A stretch of DNA of 64,000 nucleotides from Roseiarcus sp963741405 (lineage in GTDB: Bacteria > Pseudomonadota > Alphaproteobacteria > Rhizobiales > Beijerinckiaceae). Both the position numbers and the translations under genes were made by a program. The stretch covers positions 682,001 to 746,000 of the forward strand of contig CAVUHX010000039.1 of NCBI GenBank assembly GCA_963741405.1, given 5' to 3'. A model generated the notes under the pieces. It was not told the DNA's origin. It saw only the letters and a program-made list of their open reading frames with translations, and ran no database searches. Positions 34,677 to 43,978 of this stretch are shown one piece after another (position 1 is the first letter of the stretch; every line of letters starts with the position of its first letter).

Positions 34677-36359
34677 CTAGATCCTGCCCTCGCGCCGCAT
34701 CAGCCGCATCACGGCGCTGAGCGTCGCCTTGAGCGAGGCCATCACGATGTTCGGGTCGATGCCCACGCCGTGCAGGACGCGATCGCCCGCGTCGTGGATC
34801 TCGACATAGCTGGCGGCGGTCGCGTTGGCGCCGCGCCCGACGGCATGCTCGAGATAATCGATAAACGAGAACTCGACGCCAAACGCCTTCTTAAGGGCGT
34901 CGACGAACGCGTCCACCGGGCCATTGCCTTCCCCTTCGATCGTGAACGTCGTCCCGTCCGCCTTGCGCAGGGTCGCAACGAGCTCACGATTGTCCGGGCT
35001 CGTCGGTATCGTCTGCTGCTTGACCAGGGCCATCGGCGCGTCGTCGAGAAGATAGGATTGCCGGAACAGCGCCCACAGTTCCGGCGAGGTCAGCTCCCTG
35101 CCATCCCCATCCATCCGCCCCTGCGCGATCTTGGAGAACTCGACCTGCAGCGATCGGGGCAGGTCGAGCCCGTAATCGGCCTTCAGGATATACGCCATTC
35201 CGCCCTTGCCGGACTGGCTGTTGATGCGGATCACCGCCTCGTAGTCGCGCCCGACGTCCTTCGGGTCGATCGGCAGGTAGGGCACCTGGAAAAGGGGATC
35301 GTTGCGCATGGCCTGCGCCTCGAAGCCTTTCTTGATCGCGTCCTGATGCGAGCCGGAGAAGGCCGTGTAGACCAGTTCGCCGACGTAAGGATGCCGCTGA
35401 TGCACCGGCAGCTGGTTGCAGTGCTCGACGATTTCCTTGATCGCGTTCACATTGCGCAGGTCGAGCTCGGGATCGACACCCTGGGTGAAGAGGTTCAGCG
35501 CCATCGTTACGATGTCGACGTTGCCGGTCCGTTCGCCGTTGCCGAACAGGGTTCCCTCGACGCGTTCGGCGCCCGCCATAAGCGCGAGCTCCGCCGCGGC
35601 GACCGCCGTGCCGCGGTCATTGTGCGGATGGACGGACAGGATCACGCTCGAGCGGTCGGAGATGTGCCGCCCGAACCATTCGAACTGGTCGGCGTAGGTG
35701 TTCGGCGTCGCCATCTCGACCGTCGCCGGCAGGTTCAGGATCAGCCGCTTCCCCGGCGTCGGCCGGATCACGTCCTTCACCGCCTCGCAGATCTCCAGCG
35801 CGAAATCGAGCTCGGTGCCGGTGAAGCTCTCGGGCGAATACTCGAACTGGAAGTCCGTTCCGGGCGCCGCGTCCGCGAGCGCCCTGACCTTTCTCGCCGC
35901 CGCCACCGCGATATCGGTCACCCCCTTGCGATCGGTGCGGAACACGACTTCGCGCTGCAAAGTGGAGGTCGAGTTGTAGAAATGGACGATGACCTTCTTC
36001 GCGCCCTTCACCGCTTCGAAGGTGCGCTCGATCAGCTCGGGGCGGCACTGGGTCAGCACCTGGATCGCGACGCCCTCGGGAATGTCGCCGGCCTCGATGA
36101 TCGAGCGGACGAAGTCGAAATCGGTCTGCGACGCCGAGGGAAAGGCGACCTCGATCTCCTTGAAGCCCATGGTCACGAGCAGCCGGAACATGCGGTTCTT
36201 GCGATCGACGCCCATCGGCTCGATCAGCGCCTGGTTGCCGTCGCGAAGGTCGACCGAACACCAGATCGGGGCCTTATCGATGATGCGCGACGGCCACTGC
36301 CGATCGGACAGGACGATGGGCTGGAAAGCGCGGTACTTGGAAACGGGCATGGCGGTCAT
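34677..36359 (-). CDS. leuA: 2-isopropylmalate synthase
   Basis: First committed step of leucine synthesis: condensation of acetyl-CoA with 2-ketoisovalerate. 560 residues, the longer LeuA type 2 form. Catalytic TIM barrel: WCSVDLRDGNQALIEPMG with the metal Asp and Arg, GFKEIEVAFPSASQTDFDF, and the metal HxH-like LSVHPHNDRGTAVAAAEL. The C-terminal regulatory domain (TTFTIEGEGNGPVDAFVDAL, YVEIHDAGDRVLHGVGIDPNIV) should bind leucine for feedback inhibition. Start ATG 36359 (MTAMPVSKYRAF) or 36350. A possible leader peptide precedes it. Confidence 0.95.
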   Translation of the reverse strand: MTAMPVSKYRAFQPIVLSDRQWPSRIIDKAPIWCSVDLRDGNQALIEPMGVDRKNRMFRLLVTMGFKEIEVAFPSASQTDFDFVRSIIEAGDIPEGVAIQVLTQCRPELIERTFEAVKGAKKVIVHFYNSTSTLQREVVFRTDRKGVTDIAVAAARKVRALADAAPGTDFQFEYSPESFTGTELDFALEICEAVKDVIRPTPGKRLILNLPATVEMATPNTYADQFEWFGRHISDRSSVILSVHPHNDRGTAVAAAELALMAGAERVEGTLFGNGERTGNVDIVTMALNLFTQGVDPELDLRNVNAIKEIVEHCNQLPVHQRHPYVGELVYTAFSGSHQDAIKKGFEAQAMRNDPLFQVPYLPIDPKDVGRDYEAVIRINSQSGKGGMAYILKADYGLDLPRSLQVEFSKIAQGRMDGDGRELTSPELWALFRQSYLLDDAPMALVKQQTIPTSPDNRELVATLRKADGTTFTIEGEGNGPVDAFVDALKKAFGVEFSFIDYLEHAVGRGANATAASYVEIHDAGDRVLHGVGIDPNIVMASLKATLSAVMRLMRREGRI

Positions 36360-36455
36360 GACGAACCCTGGAAGATTGCGCCGGTCTCGGCTGTGAGCGA
36401 GTCGGTCGCGGGTGGATTGTCTCGGCTGGGGAAAATCCGAAGCGAAAATGTGCGT

Positions 36456-36512
36456 CCCGGCGCTTCAGAGCGCCGGGCGGATAAGTCGCAGGGTCGCCGA
36501 CCAGGTTCGCAT
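36456..36512 (-). promoter_or_regulatory. Candidate leuA leader peptide and hairpin
   Basis: About 105 bases upstream of leuA on its strand an ATG at 36512 opens a 15-codon frame, MRTWSATLRLIRPAL, with three Leu and one Ile codon, ending at TGA 36465-36467. Its last codons lie in a perfect 8-bp hairpin, CCCGGCGC/GCGCCGGG (36456-36463 with 36470-36477). A short leucine-containing peptide overlapping a hairpin in front of leuA is the form of an attenuator, but there is no T-run or clear alternative structure. Confidence 0.3.
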
Positions 36513-36765
36513 GGGCACACTATCAATCAGAGACGGGAGGAAAAATCAACCGGGCTCACGTTTTTGAGCCGCATCAATTCCGGCCTGCGCAATCCGCGTA
36601 TAGGGTCGGCGGCTTGACCCTTCGGGGAAGTTTGTTGCTATAGGCGGTGGACCCGCCGATGATGTCCACCGGTCCGGCAAACTCCTTGGAAACAATGGCC
36701 AAGCCTTGAGCGGCGGTCGGCGGACCTGGAGTTCGCCGATAAACATAGTGATGGGAGGCGCGACC

Positions 36766-38391
36766 ATGGCCCGGAAAAAAATCCTGATGGCGGCGAGCGG
36801 CGACTTGCGGCAGAGCGCCAACGAAACCTGCTGGCCCGCGCAGGAAGCGATGGAGAAGCAGGTCTCTTCCGCGCTGGCCGCATTCGGCGTCGAGGTCGAA
36901 CGCGCCCATCCCTATGATCCGGCTCTCAAGCATGGATTCATCGCCAGCCAGAAGCAGGGCCTCGAGATCTTCGCCAAGGTTGATCCGCAGGCGCCGATCA
37001 TCGTCGCCGAAGCCGTTTGGCAATACACCAACCACGTTCTGCCCGGGCTGATCGGCCATCGCGGCGCGATTCTCACGGTGGCGAACTGGTCAGGGCAATG
37101 GCCCGGCCTTGTCGGGATGCTCAATCTGAACGGATCTTTGACCAAAGCCGGCGTGCCCTACAGCACTTTGTGGAGCGAGACCTTCACCGACGAGCCGTTC
37201 AAGGACAAGCTCGGTCAGTGGTTGAGCGAGGGCCGCGTCACGCACGACGCTTCCCACGTCCACCCGTTCAACCCGGCCTCGGCGCCCTCGCGGGCCCGCG
37301 AGCTCGCGGGCGCGATCGCCGGCGATTTCCGCCGGCGCAAGGCAATTATGGGCATCTTCGACGAAGGCTGCATGGGGATGTACAACGCGATCATCCCGGA
37401 CGAGCTTCTGTTCCCGCTCGGCGTGTTCAAGGAACGCCTGTCGCAATCCGCGCTTTACGCTGCCTCCCGCGAGGTTCCCGACGCGGAGGCCCGCGCCGTT
37501 TACGACTGGCTGATCCAGAAAGGCATGACGTTCCATTTCGGCGCCGACCCGGCCGCTGACCTGACGCTCGAACAGGTCCTCGACCAGTGCCGGATGTACA
37601 TCGCGGCGGCCCGCATCGCCGACACTTTCGGCTGTGACGCCATCGGCATCCAGTACCAGCAGGGTCTGAAAGACCTCATGCCCGCCTCCGACCTCGCCGA
37701 GGGGATGCTGAACAACGACGACCGCCCGCCGGTGAGGGGCGCAGACGGAAAACCGATCCGCGACGGACAGGCCATCGTCCACTTCAATGAGGTGGACGAA
37801 TGCGCCGGGCTCGACGCTTTGTTCACCAACCGCGTGCATCGGGCGCTCGGACAGCCCGTCGAAACGACACTGCACGACATCCGATGGGGCGACGCCGACC
37901 GAAGCGGCAGCACCGAGGACTACGTCTGGGTGTTCGAGATCTCCGGCGCCGCTCCGCCGGCCCACCACATCGGCGGCTGGGCCGGCACGGACAGCCTGCG
38001 TCAGCCCCCGATGTATTTCCGTCTCGGCGGCGGAACGGTGCGCGGAATCGCCAAGCCCGGCTCCATCGTGTGGTCGCGCGTCTTCGTCGAATCGGGTCGG
38101 CTCAAGATGGATATCGGCCGCGCCCGCGTAGCGGCGCTGCCGAAGGAGGAGACCGAGCGGCGCTGGCGCGACACAACGCCGCAGTGGCCGATCATGCATG
38201 GCGTGCTGCACGGGGTGACGCGCGACCAGATGATGGCGCGGCACAAGGCGAACCACATCCAGGTCGCCTACGCCAATTCGCCCGAGGAGGCGGACCTCGC
38301 GCTGGCGACGAAGGCGGCGCTCGCCGCCGAGCTCGGCCTCGAAGTCTCGCTCTGCGGGGCGAGAGCGGACGGTTCGCCGCTGGTTCATTAG
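36766..38391 (+). CDS. L-fucose/L-arabinose isomerase-family protein
   Basis: 541 residues from ATG 36766 (MARKKILMAASGD), with GGGAGGCG as ribosome binding site. It has the three-part architecture of the fucose isomerase family: substrate domain with YDPALKHGF and IIVAEAVWQYTNH, metal-ligand region in GIFDEGCMGMYNAIIPDEL and CDAIGIQYQQGLKDL, and C-terminal barrel HHIGGWAGTDSLRQPPMYFRLGGGTVRG. The usual Glu/Asp metal residues appear in FDEGCMG and in VHFNEVDECAG. The exact sugar is unclear; the sugar-binding protein and permease genes downstream point to an aldose or polyol isomerase in the same catabolic locus. Confidence 0.75.
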   Translation: MARKKILMAASGDLRQSANETCWPAQEAMEKQVSSALAAFGVEVERAHPYDPALKHGFIASQKQGLEIFAKVDPQAPIIVAEAVWQYTNHVLPGLIGHRGAILTVANWSGQWPGLVGMLNLNGSLTKAGVPYSTLWSETFTDEPFKDKLGQWLSEGRVTHDASHVHPFNPASAPSRARELAGAIAGDFRRRKAIMGIFDEGCMGMYNAIIPDELLFPLGVFKERLSQSALYAASREVPDAEARAVYDWLIQKGMTFHFGADPAADLTLEQVLDQCRMYIAAARIADTFGCDAIGIQYQQGLKDLMPASDLAEGMLNNDDRPPVRGADGKPIRDGQAIVHFNEVDECAGLDALFTNRVHRALGQPVETTLHDIRWGDADRSGSTEDYVWVFEISGAAPPAHHIGGWAGTDSLRQPPMYFRLGGGTVRGIAKPGSIVWSRVFVESGRLKMDIGRARVAALPKEETERRWRDTTPQWPIMHGVLHGVTRDQMMARHKANHIQVAYANSPEEADLALATKAALAAELGLEVSLCGARADGSPLVH

Positions 38392-39078
38392 AGCGGGATG
38401 CGATCGGGTCGAACCGCCGCCCGCCGCCGCTGTCATTCCGGCTTGCCCGAAGGCCCGACGGCGAATCCGAAACTCGGCAAGCGGGCCGGGCGCTCCTGGT
38501 TGGCTTGTCCTCCGCCGGGCAAGACGCAATTTTCGATCGGCCGACGCGCTCGCTCGTCAGAGGAGTTCTCCCTGTTTCTCCCTGGTGACCGGGAGAAACC
38601 GGATCGACCCTTGCGCTTCCCGGCCACCCGGACGGAGATATAACAGGAAGAATTCCTGCCTGTTTCGAGCCGGAACAGGACGTTCGCGGGCGTCCAGGGA
38701 GGGCGCCGCCCCGCCGGGCACTGTGCTTCCCGGCAGAAAGGGCGAAGGAGGCAATATCGGCTATCGCCAGTTCAGGAACGCGAAAAGAGGCGCGCGCTCA
38801 TTGCGACACGGCCTTCGACCGGGTCCGGAATCCGCTTTTCGATCGTTGTTTGGCTGAAATTCTTACCAGTCGCAAAGTCAAAGCACATCGACGTTTCGGC
38901 GCACGGGTAGAGCTTGCTGAGGCCGGTAATTGTCGTGTAAGCCACACTGCGCTCGCGGCGGCGAAGGAAGCCGCTTCAACCCTTTCCGGATGAGCGATCA
39001 TCCCACGAAGCACGATCCGGTTCGCCGGAATCGAAAGCAGAAGAGAGCCGCCCTGGCTCTCAAAATTGGAGGAAAAGC
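38392..39078. other. Intergenic region with hairpin repeats
   Basis: 687 bp between the isomerase and the sugar-binding protein gene. It contains GTTTCTCCC (38574-38582) with its complement at 38591-38599, CAGGAA/TTCCTG at 38644-38658 and CCTGTT/AACAGG at 38659-38679, members of the same hairpin family as at 21941 and 46686. The last 200 bp should carry the promoter of the transporter operon. No gene is evident. Confidence 0.55.
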
Positions 39079-40038
39079 ATGAAAAAATTCCTGATCGCGA
39101 CCGCTTTGACGTCGCTCGCCGCCCTAAGCGCGCCTAGCTACGCCGCCGACAAGCCGACGATCCCGGTCATCGTCAAGGACACGACCTCGGCCTATTGGCA
39201 GATCGTGTTCGCCGGCGCCCGCCAGGCCGCCAAGGATCTCAACGTCAATGTCCCCGAGCTCGGCGCCCAGTCGGAAGCCGACATCAACGGCGAGATTACA
39301 ATCCTCGAGAACGCGGTGGCCGGAAAGCCCGCCGCAGTCGTTATCGCCCCGACCCAGTTCAAGGCGCTCGGCGCGCCGATCGACGAAGCGGCGAAGAAGG
39401 TGCCGATCATCGGCATCGATTCCGCGGCGGACTCGAAGGCTTTCACCTCGTTCCTGACCACGGACAACGTGCAGGGCGGCCGCATCGCCGCCGATGGCAT
39501 GGCCGCGGCGATCAAGGAGAAATATGGCAAGGACGAGGGCGAAGTCGCGCTGATCACCCATCTGCCCGGCGTCGGCTCGCTCGAGGCCCGCAACAAAGGC
39601 TTTAAGGAGGAGCTGGCGGCCAAATATCCCGGCCTCAAGCTGGTGGCGGACAGGGTCTCGGACGGCAACGCGACGACCGGCCTCAACATCATGACCGACC
39701 TCATCACCGCTATGCCGAACTTGCGCGGCGTGTTCGCCGACAATCTCATCCAGTGCCAGGGCGCGAGCCAGGCGATCGCGGAGAACAAGAAGGGCGACAC
39801 GATCAAGCTCGTCTGCTTCGACGCCGACCCTAAGCTGATCGGATATCTCGAGGACGGCACGATCGCCGCCCTTCTGCTGCAGGACCCCTATCGCATGGGC
39901 TATGACGGCGTGAAGACCGCGCTCGCGGCCTCCAAGGGCGAAAAGGTCGAGGCCTTCGTCGACACCGGCGCGAACCTCGTCACCAAGGCCAACATGAATA
40001 ATGAGAAGGAGCACAAGCTGCTCTATCCGCCGAAGTGA
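39079..40038 (+). CDS. Sugar ABC transporter, periplasmic binding protein
   Basis: 319 residues. Signal peptide MKKFLIATALTSLAALSAPSYA, then a type I periplasmic-binding fold of the ribose/galactose class: IPVIVKDTTSAYWQIVFAGARQAAKDL, VIAPTQFKALGAPIDEA, VPIIGIDSAADSKAF, VFADNLIQCQGASQAI, KLVCFDADPKLIGYLEDGTIAALLLQDPYRMGYDGV. It captures a sugar for the permease encoded 550 bp downstream. GGAGGAAAAGC precedes the ATG. A terminator-like hairpin follows the stop. Confidence 0.9.
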   Translation: MKKFLIATALTSLAALSAPSYAADKPTIPVIVKDTTSAYWQIVFAGARQAAKDLNVNVPELGAQSEADINGEITILENAVAGKPAAVVIAPTQFKALGAPIDEAAKKVPIIGIDSAADSKAFTSFLTTDNVQGGRIAADGMAAAIKEKYGKDEGEVALITHLPGVGSLEARNKGFKEELAAKYPGLKLVADRVSDGNATTGLNIMTDLITAMPNLRGVFADNLIQCQGASQAIAENKKGDTIKLVCFDADPKLIGYLEDGTIAALLLQDPYRMGYDGVKTALAASKGEKVEAFVDTGANLVTKANMNNEKEHKLLYPPK

Positions 40039-40045
40039 TCCGCCG

Positions 40046-40084
40046 ATGGGCGCGCCGGCGCTGCGGCGTCGGCGCGCCCATTTT
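40046..40084 (+). terminator. Rho-independent terminator behind the sugar-binding protein gene
   Basis: ATGGGCGCGCCG (40046-40057) pairs perfectly with 40070-40081, and TTTT follows at 40081-40084. It lies eight bases behind the stop codon, between the binding protein and the remains of the ATPase gene, so the permease may be transcribed less than the binding protein. Confidence 0.75.
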
Positions 40085-40198
40085 GCCTCCATGAAGCCGT
40101 ATTCACGGGCCGGCGCGTGACAGAATGCCTTGCGCGACGCCAAGGCGCGGCGGATGATGTACCTTTAAACCAAGAATGATTCGTCCAAGAGCGCGACC

Positions 40199-40567
40199 AT
40201 GACCTCAGTTGTCACCGCCGCCCCGGCCGATGGCGCGTCGCCGCTCGCATTCCACAAGCTGGACAAGCTTTTCGGCGCGATTCACGTCCTCGAGGACGGG
40301 GTCGGCAAGTGGCTCAATCGCAACAGGCTCTTCATCTTCGACGAGCCCACCGCTGGCGTCACGTCGGCGCGAGGGCGGAAATCTGTCGGCTGCTCGGCCC
40401 CCCAACTCGCGAAGGGCGTGGGCGTCATCATGATCTCGTCCTGCCTGCCGGAGGTCTGCAGGCTCGCCGACACCCTGCACGTCTTTCCGGCGGGCGGACT
40501 CGTCGCAAGCCACGGACACAAGGACGCTACCCAGGAAATAACACTCACCGAGGCGATCGGCGTTTAG
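40199..40567 (+). pseudogene. Sugar ABC transporter ATPase with a large internal deletion
   Basis: 122 residues where a full sugar-import ATPase has about 500. The N-terminal LAFHKLDKLFGAIHVLED corresponds to the first 20 residues of the family, and the sequence then jumps straight to KWLNRNRLFIFDEPTAGV, the Walker B region of the second nucleotide-binding domain, followed by KGVGVIMISSCLPEVCRLADTLHVF and a family-like C-terminus EITLTEAIGV. Walker A motifs and the ABC signature of both domains are absent, so it cannot hydrolyse ATP. The deletion kept the frame open. The permease follows 24 bp later. Confidence 0.8.
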
Positions 40568-40591
40568 GGCGCCGCGCGGAGTCCAGCGGAA

Positions 40592-41611
40592 ATGACGGAT
40601 CATACCATCCAGACCATCTCTCAGGATGAACGGCGCAGCCGCCGGCTGAACGTGCTGTTCAGTCTCACTCTCCTCGTCGTGCTGCTCGTCATATGGATCG
40701 CGCTGTCGTTCGCGACCACGACCTTCTGGACCGCGAACAACATGGCCAACCTCCTTCGCCAGGGGGCGATGATCGCGATCCTCGCCATCGGCGAGACCTT
40801 CACCATCATCACCGGCGGCATCGACCTTTCGGTCGGCGCGGTCACCGGATTCATCTCGATGACGGTGGCCCTGTTGCTCGCCAACCATCTCGGCTTTGCC
40901 TCGACCGTCGCCGGCGCCGTCGCGATCTCGCTCGCGATCGGCGTTTTGATCGGCCTCTTCCACGCCTTCGGCGTCACGCAGTTGGGTCTGCCCCCGTTCA
41001 TCATGACGCTGGCGACGATGTACGCTTTGCGCGGCATCGGCTTTCTCATCACCAACGGCGCGACGATTTCGGTCGACAACGACGCCTTCACCGGCTTCTC
41101 GCGCGCGAGCTTCCTCGGCTTTCCCTGGACGAGCGGGAGGTGGTTCGCAATCCCGACGCTGTTCTGGATGGTGATCGTCGTCGCACTCCCTCTTTACATC
41201 CTCCTCACGAAGTACCCTTGGGGCCGCTATCTCATCGTCATCGGCGGGAACAAGGAGGCCGCGATTCTTTCCGGCGTCAACGTCACGGCGATGATCTATC
41301 TCGCCTACGTCATATCGGCCACATGCGCCGCCATCGTCGGGATTTTGCTCGCCATGCGGATCGGCATCGGCAATCCGGGCCAGGGCGAGGGGTGGGAATT
41401 GCAGGCGATCGCCTCGTCGGTCATCGGCGGCACCAGCCTCTTCGGCGGGGTCGGCACGGTGCAGGGGCCCCTGATCGGCTCCTTCATCCTGACGACGTTA
41501 AACAACGGCGCCAACCTGCTCAACCTCAATCCCTTCTTGCAGCGGATCGTCACCGGGGCGCTGATCATCATTGTCGTCTATTTCGACACCCTGCGGCGAA
41601 GGAGGCACTGA
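40592..41611 (+). CDS. Sugar ABC transporter permease
   Basis: 339 residues, RbsC-like permease with eight to ten membrane helices: NVLFSLTLLVVLLVIWIAL, LLRQGAMIAILAIGETFTIITGGIDLSVGAVTGF (family signature), PPFIMTLATMYALRGIGFLITNG, and the cytoplasmic loop for the ATPase, GGNKEAAILSGVNVTAMIYLAY, followed by GGTSLFGGVGTVQGPLIGSFIL. It looks intact although its own ATPase is a remnant, so it must borrow another ATPase or be idle. Confidence 0.9.
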   Translation: MTDHTIQTISQDERRSRRLNVLFSLTLLVVLLVIWIALSFATTTFWTANNMANLLRQGAMIAILAIGETFTIITGGIDLSVGAVTGFISMTVALLLANHLGFASTVAGAVAISLAIGVLIGLFHAFGVTQLGLPPFIMTLATMYALRGIGFLITNGATISVDNDAFTGFSRASFLGFPWTSGRWFAIPTLFWMVIVVALPLYILLTKYPWGRYLIVIGGNKEAAILSGVNVTAMIYLAYVISATCAAIVGILLAMRIGIGNPGQGEGWELQAIASSVIGGTSLFGGVGTVQGPLIGSFILTTLNNGANLLNLNPFLQRIVTGALIIIVVYFDTLRRRRH

Positions 41612-41647
41612 GCGCCCGCGACGGCGGGCAAATCCGTGCGGAAACGC

Positions 41648-42859
41648 CTATCGAGCGCTAGCGGACCGAGCGGACTCGAGCGCGTCGAACGCATGAATCC
41701 AGCCGAAGTCGTCCGGGAAGCGCGACATGCGTTCGTTCCGCCGCGCGGCGTCCGGTCCGTCGGAAAGATGCAACGCTTCGTTTCCCGCCCATGACGCACG
41801 CTGGATCGTCCGGGTTCGCGCTTTGCGCAGAACTTCATAAGTCTCGAGCGCCGCCTCGATGTTTTTCGGGTCCTGTCCAATCAGTTCTGCGAGCGTGACC
41901 GCGTCCTCGATGGTCGTATTGGCGCCTTGCCCATGATGCGGCAGCATCGCGTGCGCCGCATCGCCGAGGAGCGCGACCCGCCCGCGACGCCAGCATCTCA
42001 GGGGCTTGGCCAGGAACAATCCCCATCGCAAGTCGTGGCGCACGGCGCCGATCATCTCGGTCACAGCCGGATGCCATCCCTCGAAAGCCGCCAGCGCTTC
42101 CTCCGGGCTCGCCTCAGCGAGGCCCTTCTCCGGGTCGCGCCATTCCGCTGGTCCTTCGACGACGGCCAGGAAGTTGACGTGATCGGCCCGCGCTCCGATT
42201 GCGTAATGAAGCAGATGCGCGGACGGGCCCATCCAGAACTGTATCGCCTCCGGATCCGGCAGCGACCGCAAGCGCGTCGTCGGCACGATCCCGCGAAACC
42301 CGCTCGTCCGCGAATAGAGCAGACGATCGTCCCCCGCGACATGGCGACGGGCGACCGACCGCACTCCGTCCGCCGCGACCACCCAGTCGGCTTCGACGCT
42401 TCCTCCGTCGGCGAACCTCAGCACGACGCGGTCGTCGCGGTCCTGAAGATCGACGAGGCGGCGGCCGAGATGCAGCCGCCCGTCCTCCAGCGATCCGCCA
42501 AGAATGCGCTGGAGTTCGGCGCGGTGAACGCCGCAGTAGGGCGCGCCGAACCGGCTGCGATAGGCGCCGTCGAGTCGAACCGGATGCGCGGCGATCCGCT
42601 CGCCGGTCCGGCCGTTCCGGTAGACGAGTTCGGTCGGCTCCGTGGACACGGCGACCAGCGCGTCCAGAAGCCCGAGACGCTCGAGCTCGCGCGTCCCGTT
42701 CGCCGACAGCGCCACTGCGGCGCCGATTTCCGCCAGTTCATGAGCCTGCTCGAAGACATCCGCCGAGAGGCCGCGCCGGCTCAGGGAAAGCGACAAGGTG
42801 AGGCCACCCATTCCGGCCCCGACGATCGCGATGCGCGGCTGCGTGCTCCAACTCGTCAT
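41648..42859 (-). CDS. FAD-dependent monooxygenase, salicylate-hydroxylase-like
   Basis: About 404 residues from ATG (MTSWSTQPRIAIVGAGMGG). Group A flavoprotein monooxygenase: FAD motif IAIVGAGMGGLTLSLSLSRRG, the DG motif ADWVVAADGVRSVARR, and the GD motif RVALLGDAAHAMLPHHGQGANTTIEDAVTLAELI. It would hydroxylate an aromatic or similar ring with NAD(P)H and O2; 3-hydroxybenzoate/salicylate-type or ubiquinone-type substrates are both possible. A GTG 69 bases upstream is an alternative start. Divergent from the methyltransferase gene. Confidence 0.85.
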   Translation of the reverse strand: MTSWSTQPRIAIVGAGMGGLTLSLSLSRRGLSADVFEQAHELAEIGAAVALSANGTRELERLGLLDALVAVSTEPTELVYRNGRTGERIAAHPVRLDGAYRSRFGAPYCGVHRAELQRILGGSLEDGRLHLGRRLVDLQDRDDRVVLRFADGGSVEADWVVAADGVRSVARRHVAGDDRLLYSRTSGFRGIVPTTRLRSLPDPEAIQFWMGPSAHLLHYAIGARADHVNFLAVVEGPAEWRDPEKGLAEASPEEALAAFEGWHPAVTEMIGAVRHDLRWGLFLAKPLRCWRRGRVALLGDAAHAMLPHHGQGANTTIEDAVTLAELIGQDPKNIEAALETYEVLRKARTRTIQRASWAGNEALHLSDGPDAARRNERMSRFPDDFGWIHAFDALESARSASAR

Positions 42860-42948
42860 CGCTTCGTCCCCGACGTGTCCGCAGAGAATGGTTGAATCGC
42901 GAGAGAACCGTGTCAATAGGAACGTCACCCAACGGAGCGGCTGCCACC

Positions 42949-43866
42949 ATGACGGACGACCCCCTCGCCTGCGGCGATCTCATCGCCTGGCGCCGATACG
43001 CCTACGGCAAGGCCGCCGCCGAGGACGGCGATTTTGACGCCGCATCGGAGATGTTCGAGCAAGCCCTCGAGCAGGCGCCGCATTGGCCACCGGCCTGGTT
43101 CGCCCTCGCCAAGGCGCGGGAAGATCTCGGAGATGTCGCCGGCGCTGCCGAGGCGTTTCGCAGGACGCTGTCGGCGGACCCGTCCGACTCGCAGTGCGCT
43201 GGACCTCGCCTCGCGATCTTGGGGCGGGGCGAGCGGCCGAGCGCCCTTCCGCAGGCCTATGTGCAGCGGCTGTTCGACGATTACGCAGCGCGCTTCGAAG
43301 CGCACTTGACCGACGGTCTCGACTATCGCGGCCCGGCGGTGATCGTCCAAGCGCTGGACGCCGCCGCCCCTGCCCGCCGTTTCGCCTCGGCCCTCGACAT
43401 CGGCTGCGGCACAGGCCTTGCCGGTGACGCGTTGCGCGTGCGGGTGGATCGCCTGACCGGCGTCGACATCTCTCCGGCAATGGTCGCCCGGGCGCGCCGG
43501 CGCGGTCTCTACGATGCGCTGGAGACCGCCGACGCGACCGCCTTTCTGACACGCTCGCCGCCGGCCAGCTTCGACTGCATCGTCGCCGCCGATGCGCTCC
43601 CCTATTTCGGCGACCTCGAGCCTGTGTTCGCGGCCTGCCGGCGGGCGTTGACAAAAGCGGGCGTTCTTGCCTTCTCCGTCGAAACCTTCGAAGGCGACGG
43701 TTTCAGGCTCGGCCCGGCCATGCGTTTCGCCCACGCCTCCGCCTATGTCGCGGAAATCGCGGCGGCCTGCCGCCTTCGCCCTCTGCTCGCCCTGCCGCAG
43801 TGGGTCCGCCGCGAAGCCGGGATCGAGACGCCCGGCCTGATTTGCGTATTCGGCGCGACAAGCTGA
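42949..43866 (+). CDS. TPR-methyltransferase
   Basis: 305 residues. An N-terminal TPR-like segment (DGDFDAASEMFEQALEQAPHWPPAWFALAKAREDLGDVAGAAEAFRR split into two helical repeats) precedes a class I SAM-dependent methyltransferase: motif I SALDIGCGTGLAGDAL, motif II-like LTGVDISPAMVARARRRG, and motif FDCIVAADALPYFGDLEPVFAACRRAL. TPR-methyltransferases of this form are common in Alphaproteobacteria with unknown substrates. ATG 42949 is preferred over 42892, which adds a Thr/Ser-rich stretch. Confidence 0.8.
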   Translation: MTDDPLACGDLIAWRRYAYGKAAAEDGDFDAASEMFEQALEQAPHWPPAWFALAKAREDLGDVAGAAEAFRRTLSADPSDSQCAGPRLAILGRGERPSALPQAYVQRLFDDYAARFEAHLTDGLDYRGPAVIVQALDAAAPARRFASALDIGCGTGLAGDALRVRVDRLTGVDISPAMVARARRRGLYDALETADATAFLTRSPPASFDCIVAADALPYFGDLEPVFAACRRALTKAGVLAFSVETFEGDGFRLGPAMRFAHASAYVAEIAAACRLRPLLALPQWVRREAGIETPGLICVFGATS

Positions 43867-43978
43867 GCCGGCCCCGGAACGAAGACCGTCTCTCAATCGA
43901 TCGGAGCTGCTTCGGCGGAGGATCTGGCGACACGGGAGCCCGGCTATGCGAAGCCTGAAGGCCTGTCCGAAATGCGGC

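Noticed and set aside
34068..36617. 849-codon open frame on the plus strand across SDR and leuA
   Set aside because: It is antisense to two well recognised genes (SDR, LeuA); its composition (runs of RR, DDR, GHD) is that of a shadow frame in GC-rich DNA.
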